From assembly GCF_026013545.1 (NCBI RefSeq), contig NZ_JAPDOG010000005.1, forward strand, positions 176,210 through 240,209: a DNA stretch of 64,000 nucleotides, written 5' to 3'. Each line of letters opens with the position of its first letter. Position 1 is the stretch's first letter. Under the pieces are notes generated by a model that worked only from the letters and a program-made list of their open reading frames with translations, did no database searches and had not been told where the DNA came from. This document shows positions 38,681 through 46,168 of the stretch, in pieces. This DNA comes from Defluviimonas salinarum (GTDB lineage Bacteria; Pseudomonadota; Alphaproteobacteria; Rhodobacterales; Rhodobacteraceae). A program made the translations under genes and the position numbers.

Positions 38681-38756
38681 GCCCCAATAGCTCAGCTGGT
38701 AGAGCAACTGTTTCGTAAATAGTAGGTCGGCGGTTCGAGTCCGTCTTGGGGCACCA
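38681..38756 (+). tRNA. tRNA-Thr(CGU), island-borne
   Basis: 76 nt with encoded CCA. Acceptor GCCCCAA/TTGGGGC pairs over 7 bp, D-arm GCTCAGCTGGTAGAGC, anticodon loop TTCGTAA (anticodon CGT), and T-arm with GGTTCGAGTCC. The sequence differs from the interrupted chromosomal tRNA-Thr(CGU) in the acceptor stem, variable region and T-stem, so it is a distinct gene, not a copy. It supplies the same decoding capacity that the insertion destroyed. Confidence 0.95.
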
Positions 38757-38840
38757 TCCATCATGCCGTTGCCAAATCACCCCGTTGTGCGGCATGATGC
38801 CGAACAAAAGTGGAACTTCGAGGGCGGCAGGCATGAGGTC

Positions 38841-39392
38841 ATGAGCGGGCCATACGATCCGAGGGCAATCGCGAACCTCATGCTCGACGAGGCGGATCGG
38901 CGCGGCTGGACAATCACGAACCTTGCCCTCCAGAAGCTGCTCTACTTCGCTCACGGCATCCACCTGACCAAGACGAAGCGCCCGCTCGTGTCGGGCTACT
39001 TCGAGGCATGGCAGTACGGTCCCGTGCATCCTGCCGTCTATCGAGCCTTCAAGCCGTCGGGTGCTGCGCCGATCATCAACCGGGCGGTCGCGAAAGACCC
39101 GCTGACCGGCAAGACGCGCGACCTGCCAAAGCCGACAGACATGGAAATCATCGACCTCGTGTCTGACGTAATGCGGTCCTACGGGCACCTCCCACCCGGA
39201 CGGCTTGTCGATCTGTCGCACGCGAAGGACTCGCCTTGGTCGGTGGTGGTGGACAAAGCGCGAACAGATGTTGCTTTTGGGATGCGGATACCGGATGATG
39301 TGATCATCGACCGATTCCGCCACCATAAGGTGTCGGTCGGCACAAATCCTCGTGCAGGAGAACCGCCTAGTGACGACACGCCTTTTGCCTGA
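38841..39392 (+). CDS. Panacea-domain protein, SocA-like antitoxin/adaptor
   Basis: 183 residues from the ATG at 38841; the frame opens right after the tRNA at 38763. DPRAIANLMLDEADRRGW, LALQKLLYFAHGIHL and ALVSGYFEAW-like YFEAWQYGPVHPAVY are the Panacea/DUF4065 signature. SocA of Caulobacter, the type VI antitoxin, has this domain and acts as a ClpXP adaptor for degradation of the toxin SocB. The next gene overlaps it and looks like the toxin. Confidence 0.85.
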   Translation: MSGPYDPRAIANLMLDEADRRGWTITNLALQKLLYFAHGIHLTKTKRPLVSGYFEAWQYGPVHPAVYRAFKPSGAAPIINRAVAKDPLTGKTRDLPKPTDMEIIDLVSDVMRSYGHLPPGRLVDLSHAKDSPWSVVVDKARTDVAFGMRIPDDVIIDRFRHHKVSVGTNPRAGEPPSDDTPFA

Positions 39393-40086
39393 CATTGACC
39401 TTGCGCGCATCGCGCCCCAGCGCGATGACATGAAGCGCAAGAGCTTGGAGCAGATGAAGGGCGGTTTCTCGACCTTCTCCTATAAGCCGGTGCGCGGCTG
39501 CTTCTCTGACATCTTCAACATCCAGCCCGATCTCGACTTGGGTCCAGCCGAGCCGACGCCGTGGCCCGTGATCGAGGCCGAGTTGCGCAAGCGCAGCCGG
39601 TCGGATGAGGAGTTCACTTACAACCGGCGCGTTGCGCTGGGCCTGCACGACTTTGCGGCGTCTGGCCGGGTCTATGGGCGGAAGCAAGAGTTCTTCCCCC
39701 TGTCGATGGGCATGGGGCAGAAGATCACCCTCTGGCTCCCCATGATCCTCGCCATCGACGAGCAGGCAAGCGCCCTGTTCATTGAACCGCGCCGCACCAG
39801 AGGCTTGACCGCTGAGGGTCGCCGGTTCGCCTTCTCGATGATGCACGAGCGCATCCGGGCGGCTGACGAGGACTTTGCCGACGTGCGGTTGACCATCGTC
39901 CAGTTTGGCGACCCGTCCGATGATCGACGCGCAGTCAGGCTTCACACGGACGAGGGCGTCGAACTCTACTCCCGCGAGGAATTGGAGCAGATGGTGGCTT
40001 CAACCTATGAGATGTGGCGCGAAGTGCTAGAAGAACGCGAGCGGAAGGCGCGCGGTCGTGCGACAGGGACCGGCCCGCTGATCTGA
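39370..40086 (+). CDS. Probable SocB-like toxin
   Basis: 238 residues from the GTG at 39370 (an ATG-like start at 39352 is the alternative); it overlaps the Panacea gene by 23 bp. Key segments are LLPDIDLARIAPQRDD, FSTFSYKPVRG, QEFFPLSMGMGQKITLW and SALFIEPRRTRGLTAEG. The overlap, order and size match socAB, whose toxin SocB blocks replication by binding the DnaN clamp. The toxin assignment rests mainly on position; I cannot confirm a clamp-binding motif. Confidence 0.62.
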   Translation: MTTRLLPDIDLARIAPQRDDMKRKSLEQMKGGFSTFSYKPVRGCFSDIFNIQPDLDLGPAEPTPWPVIEAELRKRSRSDEEFTYNRRVALGLHDFAASGRVYGRKQEFFPLSMGMGQKITLWLPMILAIDEQASALFIEPRRTRGLTAEGRRFAFSMMHERIRAADEDFADVRLTIVQFGDPSDDRRAVRLHTDEGVELYSREELEQMVASTYEMWREVLEERERKARGRATGTGPLI

Positions 40087-40168
40087 TGCGGTCTTGCAAC
40101 ATCCTTGCAACGAGGCAGACGGCCTAGAGAAAACACTGATTTATCAAGGCGGTTGGCGTCCAGCCCCT

Positions 40169-40182
40169 GTCATTCGTAATGA
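40169..40182 (+). repeat. attR core of the tRNA-Thr island
   Basis: GTCATTCGTAATGA, the second copy of the 14-bp core found at 29129-29142, followed here by the authentic 3' half of the tRNA. Confidence 0.9.
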
Positions 40183-40217
40183 TGGGGTCGGGGGTTCGAG
40201 TCCCTTCACCGGCACCA
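40183..40217 (+). pseudogene. 3' half of interrupted tRNA-Thr(CGU)
   Basis: Variable region, T-arm (GGGGGTTCGAGTCCC), acceptor 3' strand CACCGGC and encoded ACCA. It completes the 5' half at 29102-29142 exactly; with the core repeat counted once, the whole tRNA is 76 nt. No promoter or 5' half is adjacent, so it cannot make a tRNA here. Confidence 0.93.
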
Positions 40218-40227
40218 GTTACCAGAC

Positions 40228-40270
40228 AAAAGCCACGCAACATCAAACAGTTGCGTGGCTTTTGATTTTC
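40228..40270 (+). terminator. Terminator of the original tRNA-Thr gene
   Basis: AAAAGCCACGCAAC, loop ATCAAACA, GTTGCGTGGCTTTT, then GATTTT: a 14-bp stem with flanking A and T runs, 10 bp after the tRNA CCA. It could work in both directions. Confidence 0.85.
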
Positions 40271-40677
40271 TCAGTCCACCTTTTGGTCCACCTTTTGGTG
40301 ATTGAACAACGTGCTCGGATTCCAGTTGAGCAAACGGACGAGAGGAAGTTACGCCAGTCATTCTTCTCTGTGTTCGCTTGCTTGATGGTGATCGAGGAGG
40401 TCTGCTCGCACATCTTTCCAAGCATGTGATCTTAGTCCAAGTCCCAACGATCGCATCGTCGAACAGGAAGAAGATTCTGAGCGGCGGGCGCGAGCAGCCG
40501 CGCCAACGCGGCGTCAGTTGTCAGATTCGCAACGCCAAAACAAAGAGCCTCAACCTCGGCGCTGGGCGGAATTTCGGGCATCAATCGGAGGACGACCTCT
40601 ACGTGGAGGAGGATCAATTAACCTCGACTATTTGAGGCGGCAGGGCGATCAACGGTAATCCAGTAGGTTACGTTCTT
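40265..40677. other. Junction region without a supported gene
   Basis: 413 bp between the tRNA terminator and the IS21 remnant. It holds a tandem 12-bp repeat (two copies of TCCACCTTTTGG at 40277-40300). Open frames of 60-85 codons exist on both strands but lack ribosome-binding sites or known motifs. Confidence 0.6.
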
Positions 40678-41202
40678 CTAAGCTTTCCCAACGTTTGTGT
40701 AGGCCCGCACAAACGGCATACGGCTGTGGCAGAGACGGACATGGGCGACCTTGACCGTCGTGGTCACGCCGTCGAGGATCACGATCTCATGGCTCCAATC
40801 GAACTGGTAGGCTTCGCCCGGATCGAAGATGAGCGGTACATAGGCGCTGGCCGACGCCTCCTGTGTCGCCTTCGACCACCTGGCCGCGTAGCGCCGCACC
40901 GCATCATAACCGCCGCCGTAGCCGCGGTTGCGCAGCTCCTCGTAGACCCGGATCAGCGTCAGGCGTTCCCGCTTCGGCCGTCGGGCATTCTCGGCCAGCA
41001 TGTCATCCAGTTCGGACCGCCAGGGATCGATCTTCGGACGCGGCTGCGTCGTGCGGTCATAGGTGAACTCGGTCGCGCCCGATCTGATGACTTTCCGCAC
41101 CGTGTTCCGCGACAACCGCAACTCGCGGCAGATCTGCTTGATCGACTTGCCCTCGACGAAATGCGCGCGCCTGATCTTCGCGATCGTCTCCACAACCAAC
41201 AT
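40678..41202 (-). pseudogene. Truncated IS21-family transposase istA
   Basis: 174 codons matching the N-terminal third of IstA: HTH (IKQICRELRLSRNTVRKVIR), then RLTLIRVYEELRNRGY and the start of the DDE catalytic core at FDPGEAYQFDWSHE with its first Asp. It ends abruptly at YTNVGKA, where intact IstA (about 500 residues, compare 61585-63072) would continue. The rest of istA and all of istB are missing on this side. Confidence 0.88.
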
Positions 41203-41315
41203 CCCCTGACTGCTCCCTCATGTCTTTGAGGAAGCTTCTGATCAGAAATATCAGGGGGGTCACTTTTGGACGCCGATCACCCCAAGATGGGAGTCAATTT
41301 TGCATGCTGATCCAC
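41203..41315. mobile_element. Terminal segment of the IS21 remnant
   Basis: Upstream of the istA fragment two similar blocks, GGTCACTTTTGGACGCCGATCA and GAGTCAATTTTGCATGCTGATCCACA, are the multiple terminal binding sites typical of IS21 ends. Sequence homologous to rtcR begins immediately after, near 41316, so this is the insertion boundary. Confidence 0.7.
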
Positions 41316-42383
41316 AGAATACAGCGACTTGCTGAAAGGCGGGATCGAGACGAAGAGCCCGGCCTACAACGCTGTCATCGACCGGACCGAACTGGTCGCG
41401 GGCACGTCCGATGCGCCGATCCTGCTATTAGGCGAAAGCGGCACCGGTAAGACCGAACTGGCGCAGCGGATCTACGAACTGAAGCTGCAAAGGCGGCGGG
41501 TGAATGGGCGTCTTGTGCAGATCAACTGCGCCACCCTGCGCGGCAGCTTGGCGCTGGCGACGCTCTTCGGGCAAAGGCGTAGCCATACCGGGCAGGCGGG
41601 GAGCGAGCGCGGCGGGCTTCTGCACGAGGCGAGCGGTGGAGTGCTCTTTCTCGACGAGATCGACGAACTGGGGATGGACGAACAGGCCGCCCTTCTCCAT
41701 GCGATCGAGACTGGGCGTTACTATCGCTCGGTTCCGATCACGAAGTCACGAGCCGCTTCCAGGTCATCGCCGGCACCAGCCGCGATCCGGTGCGGCTGAC
41801 GGCCGAGGGCCGGTTCCGCCCCGACCTTCTGGCGCGGCTCAACATGTGGCGCTTTCGCTTGCCCGCCCTGCGAGAGCGTCGCGAGGATATCGAGGCGAAC
41901 CTGATCTACGAACTCGCTCGTGCCGAACGCGAGCTTGCCGCGCAGGTCGGGTTCAACACCGATGCGCGCGACCTATACCTGCGCTTTGCCCGCGATCCCG
42001 CCACGCTCTGGCCCGGCAATTTCCGCGACTTCGGCAGTTCGATCCGCCGGCTCTGCACCCTCGCCCCGCGCGGCCGGATCACCCGCGCAATGGTCGAGGA
42101 GGAGATTGAGGGCCTCCGGGAGGGCTGGCAGGGTGCCGATGCGGACGACGATTATCGCCTGCTCGCAGATATCCTCGGTGACGCCGCAGCCGCCATCGAC
42201 CCTTTCGACCGCGTGCAGCTTTCGGAAGTTGTCCGCACTTGCCGACGCTCCTCCAGCCTGAGCGATGCCGGCCGTCAACTGTTCTCCGTCTCGCGCAAGC
42301 AACGCAAGACTACAAACGACGCCGACCGCCTCAGGAAGTATCTTCAGCGCTTCGGCCTGGAATGGGCGACGCTGATCGGATGA
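41316..42383 (+). pseudogene. rtcR: Broken rtcR, sigma-54 activator of RNA repair genes
   Basis: The fragment begins in the linker (YSDLLKGGIETKSPAYNA) right at the IS21 end, so the N-terminal CARF sensor domain is gone. The AAA+ domain keeps Walker A LLLGESGTGKTELAQRIYEL and Walker B GVLFLDEIDEL, but the GAFTGA loop that touches sigma-54 reads SHTGQAG. A single missing base near 41725 (TATCGCTCGG where TATCCGCTCGG would restore YYPLGSDHEV) shifts the frame; the second half (41790-42383) continues to the C-terminal HTH. RtcR normally activates rtcBA or other RNA-repair operons. Certainly inactive as sequenced. Confidence 0.9.
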
Positions 42384-42401
42384 ACCTGCGCGTTGTCGAC
42401 C

Positions 42402-42937
42402 TCATGCGATCCCGAACGTCAGGTACACCGCCGGAACATTTCCAGTGAGCCAGACGCCGTTGTCGGCCAGGAAGAATACACGGCCGTCTCGATGCATCCT
42501 GCCGGCCTCTACACGTGATACCGTGGGCTTGCCATGAGGCCGCCCGACGGCGCCGGCGGTCTCGGGGTCGAGTGACAGGTGGACATGACGCCGCTGCCCC
42601 GGCAGCAAGCCTCGGCAATGATCCGGTCGAGATTTGCCCGCGCGGTTCCGCGACAGAGAACCTCCGGAGGCTCTGCGGGCGGCAGATCGAGATCGACCTT
42701 GATCGAATGACCTTGGGCAGCCCTTGACCTCAAACCGTCGTCAGACATCGTGAAACGCTGCTTGTCACTCGTCGTAATGATCTCATCGAGCGGCCCTCTC
42801 GTAAGCGGCTGTCCAGACTGCTTCATATCGCGTAACAAACTGTCGATCGACACCCACCCGTTCTTGTCGAGTTGCAGGCCGATCCGCTCCGGTGCATGCC
42901 GCAAGATCGGGCTAAGAAATCTGCTGTCCCGGCTCAC
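42402..42937 (-). pseudogene. kptA: Frameshifted kptA, RNA 2'-phosphotransferase
   Basis: Tpt1/KptA removes 2'-phosphates at RNA junctions using NAD. The N-terminal half (SRFLSPILRHAPERIGLQLD, then CRGTARANLDRIIAEA) and the C-terminal half (LLPGQRRHVHLSLDPE, DNGVWLTGNVPAVYLTFG) are both well conserved but lie in different frames. One base is missing near 42613 (GAGGCTTG where GAGGGCTTG would give AEGLLPGQ). The conserved Arg-His of LRHAPE and HVHLS are intact. Convergent with rtcR. Could be a recent mutation or a sequencing error. Confidence 0.85.
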
Positions 42938-42954
42938 AATGCTGCTCCTGACGC

Positions 42955-44566
42955 TTGACGGTCAGGTCTGTGACCACCCATTGCGGGAGTTTTGCGCGAT
43001 GCGCCACGATAGCAGCCGACAAGGGCAGCATCGCATGCTCCCTTTGCTCACCGCTTGCGCGGTCATAGACTTCGTCAGATCGACGATTCTCACAAGGTGG
43101 CCCCCTGCGAACGGCGCCGTCGAGGAAACTGCCGGGCAGTACGAGGCCCGCATCGATCAACCGCTTCTTCAGATGCTGTGAAGACGTCGACATCTGCCGC
43201 GCCAGAACGGAAAGCGGGGTGTAGCGTGACAGGAATCCGGTGAGGGCGCGAATGTGATCTTGCCCGCTGTTTCCCGGCAGTCTGCGGCAAAGAGACCTTC
43301 CTTGCACCGATGCGCAACGCACTGCGCCTTGCAACCGATCGCCGCAGCAACATCGTTGGCGGTCAGGATGACATGCCGAGAAACCGATGTCGTAATAGCG
43401 AGCGCATCGCGCGCGGGAAAACGGAGATCACCGAGGCGTGCGATCTCCCTCGGCGGTACGCAGCGCAGTTTCCCCGTCGCGATGGCATTGTCGGCGGCCA
43501 GGATCGCCTTTCGGTCCGTCGTGCGACGCAGATTGATCTCGTGGAAGCGATCGTGTCGTCATCGGACGGTTGCGCGCGCCCGATGATCCGGTAGACGAGC
43601 GTACGGATCTCGGACCGACGATAGGGGCCATCGGTCAACGCCGGGCGATCGGATGGAGCGTAGGACTGGTGCAGTCCGGCGGCCACAAAGAGCCGAAACT
43701 GGTTCTTCGACAGGCCAAGCATCTCGCCCGTTTCGAGACCAGTGAGATAATCACGCCGGTTGACCTGAATCTCCCGAATGACGGACTCGCGCACCGAGCT
43801 ATGGCGATGGCCGATCCCCTTCCGGGACACGCGACCCTCGACCTCGCGCCGACACCGCCGAAACAAGACGCTCCGCGCGGATACCAATCTGCCTCGCGGC
43901 TTCGCTCGCCGGTATCCATAGCGGACGCTCAGTATTAGCGGGTGCGCCCTTTTTGAGATCCCACATTATCAGCCGCCAGTCTGCAGACGACACCAATTCG
44001 GCCGTTCGTAATCTCGGCAGCGAATGTCCGCCTTTCGCACCCCGGAGCGCATATCAGCAAGGCACCCCAACCGCTTTGCGCTGGCGAGGTACGCCGCGAC
44101 GGCGGCGACAGCCCGCTCGGCTCGTACACCCAGGCGCCGAGCCGCTTCGGCGGCTGAAATCCAGCGCTCGTCGAGGATGTTTCCCCTCTGCGCATAGGGG
44201 TTCCCGAAGTTCGTGGCGACCGTCGACACAACACGCTCCTGCAGCACCTTCGCATGCGGGGCCGGAGAACGAGAAGAGTTGCTGATACCATCGGCCAAGG
44301 CGCTGCGATGCTGTCTGTCCCTTCCTCGAAGAGTGCTTCCAGCGCCTTATCACTTCCCTGCCGAAGCCTGCTGGCCAATCGAGGAGCAGGTCAGGAACCG
44401 ACCGCATGTAGCTGGCTGTATCATCCACGGTTCCCGGGAGGCTTCCGCACCGCCGAAATCGTCCGCGTGGCCTGACCGGATCGGGGAAAGGGGAAGTCAC
44501 GCCTAAAGCGCGAATTGGCAACAACGCCCTGGCGAACGTCCCTCGCTGCCGCCACACATTTGCCAC
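42955..44566 (-). pseudogene. Decayed gene, possibly tniQ-like, with repeated HTH blocks
   Basis: No intact frame, but conserved pieces follow one another on the minus strand across all three frames: LLLDWPAGFGREVIRRW and LGRWYQQLFSFSGPA, then the HTH-like blocks WISAAEAARRLGVRAERAV, WIPASEAARQIGIRAERLV, YLTGLETGEMLGLSKNQFRL and ILTANDVAAAIGCKAQCV. The first pieces and the HTH series recall TniQ/TnsD target-selection proteins of Tn7-like elements. No other transposition genes are near. Many frameshifts, so old decay. The family call is tentative. Confidence 0.4.
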
Positions 44567-44620
44567 GATTCAATCGGAGCTTTTGAGGCGAGTAGTGGTG
44601 AGTGCGTTCGCGAGGTAATT

Positions 44621-46168
44621 GTGGAGCGATTTCATTCAATCGCCATTTTGGTACTTTTACTTGTTACCGCACCGGCGGGGGCTCAGACATCGGTTAATGA
44701 CGCGCGTCAAGGTCTGGCGGCGGGTGATTTCGCGACAGTCGAATCCATCATCGGTGGATTGAGTGAAACGGCGCTTGAGACGCGCGACTTCTCCGAATTG
44801 CGCGATTTCTATGGGGCGTTGTTTGTAACGGCGAATAGCGACCGCTTCGCGCAGCAAGGGGCCTGGCTCGCAGCATATCCGGACTCGCCCTTTGCCGCGG
44901 CCGCCCTTGCCTGGACACACTTCCACCGTGCGGACTTGTACCGGGGGACGCAGTTCGTTGGGCGGACATCTCGTGAGGCCATGGCGGCACATCGCGAAGA
45001 GCTTTTTCTGTCGAAGGACATGGTCAGGCGTGCTCTATCCGAGGATCCGAACTTCGTGCCGGCGCTCGATCTGTCGATCGTTCTCGCCCAGTACCTTGGT
45101 GGCCAAGCCATGGTGCCCGCGATTGTTGATCACGCGCTCGATGTCGCGCCAGATCGCCACACCCTAACGCTCGGGCTGGCGGCTCTCTCGCCAATGTGGG
45201 GCGGCGGGTTCGGAGAGCAACTCAGTCTCTGCAAGGATGCGATCGACCGGCTTGCCGAGTTCGATGAAGAAGCTTGCCTGATCTACATTACGTTCGGCAG
45301 CAGACATGGCGGCGAGCTGAGGCAACGCGCACTCGCGGCACTTGAGCAGAGTGACGACGACTTTCTCGACTTTGCTCGGGCGAACGCATACTTGAATGAA
45401 TGGCGCGAAAAGCCAGAAGCGGCCGAAGAGTCCATGCGGATCCTTATGGCTACGCTGGGGCCCAACGTGTCAATCGACCACTTCGACAGCTCCCTGCGCA
45501 CGATTGCGTTCCTGTTCAAGCAGCCTTTCTTCGAGATCGAAGCCGAAGAGGCATTGCTGGAAACACTCAGAGAACGGCTTCCGGACGATCCGCAGAACTA
45601 TCGTATCCTCGGCCGAATTCTAACCTCGATGTTCGACTTGGTGCGGCCAGGCGACGGGCCCGACCAGATGGAAGAAGCGAACGAGCTGTGGCGCGCGATG
45701 CTGGTCCACGGAGCCTACCTGCCTGAGACCTGGAGGGCGGGCGAGCGACTGGAAGGCTATCAAGGGAATTCGGCCAGGCCCGCACTGATCGGACCCTACA
45801 AGGTCAATCAGATCTACTACAGCAATCATAGCCCTGCCGAGCTCGGATCCTATCTCGTTTATCTCCGCCAGATGCACAAACTGGCGAGCGAATCCGACCC
45901 GCTCCCACCCTGGGCGACATTGTCGGATTTGGGCGACGGTGTCGTGCTGTGCCCGATGTTTCGCGCGCAGCGGCTTTACGAACATATCTGCGACTACCGG
46001 CCGGACGATCCTGGTTGCGACGGCTCCGCTTGGAATACTGAGGACACGATGGGGGTTAAACGCATCATGACCAGCGCCGATGCCTGCGCTTGGGAGCGGA
46101 CAGCACCGATCGAGGAACTCGCATTCGAGCCGGTACCCGTTTCGCACTTCCTCTCAGGTGACCTATGA
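44621..46168 (+). CDS. Secreted DUF4034-like protein, copy 1
   Basis: 515 residues. Signal peptide MERFHSIAILVLLLVTAPAGA with cleavage after GAQ, so periplasmic. Helical, TPR-like throughout; AWTHFHRADLYRG and the general layout (small N-terminal helical repeat, conserved W and RG) resemble DUF4034. The C-terminal part has four cysteines (CPMFRAQRLYEHICDY, DPGCDG). Its stop overlaps the start of a paralogue by 4 bp. Function unknown; it lies between RNA-repair genes but has an export signal, so it may be unrelated cargo. Confidence 0.7.
   Translation: MERFHSIAILVLLLVTAPAGAQTSVNDARQGLAAGDFATVESIIGGLSETALETRDFSELRDFYGALFVTANSDRFAQQGAWLAAYPDSPFAAAALAWTHFHRADLYRGTQFVGRTSREAMAAHREELFLSKDMVRRALSEDPNFVPALDLSIVLAQYLGGQAMVPAIVDHALDVAPDRHTLTLGLAALSPMWGGGFGEQLSLCKDAIDRLAEFDEEACLIYITFGSRHGGELRQRALAALEQSDDDFLDFARANAYLNEWREKPEAAEESMRILMATLGPNVSIDHFDSSLRTIAFLFKQPFFEIEAEEALLETLRERLPDDPQNYRILGRILTSMFDLVRPGDGPDQMEEANELWRAMLVHGAYLPETWRAGERLEGYQGNSARPALIGPYKVNQIYYSNHSPAELGSYLVYLRQMHKLASESDPLPPWATLSDLGDGVVLCPMFRAQRLYEHICDYRPDDPGCDGSAWNTEDTMGVKRIMTSADACAWERTAPIEELAFEPVPVSHFLSGDL

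Larger units (their letters stand above)
29129..40182. mobile_element. Integrated 11-kb island in tRNA-Thr(CGU)
   Basis: The element is bounded by a directly repeated 14-bp core GTCATTCGTAATGA, the tRNA anticodon stem-loop. It carries small unknown genes, terminase subunits, a restriction-modification block, a replacement tRNA-Thr(CGU) and a SocAB-like pair. No integrase, excisionase, portal, protease or capsid gene is visible, so it may be a satellite mobilised in trans or a deleted prophage. Two TTGCAA hexamers lie just inside each end (29197 and 29214; 40094 and 40105). The methylase/nuclease block is visibly lower in G+C than the rest. Confidence 0.85.

Noticed and set aside
40432..40617. 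60-codon minus-strand frame between the tRNA terminator and the IS21 remnant
   Set aside because: Starts at a TTG without a ribosome-binding site and has no recognisable motif.
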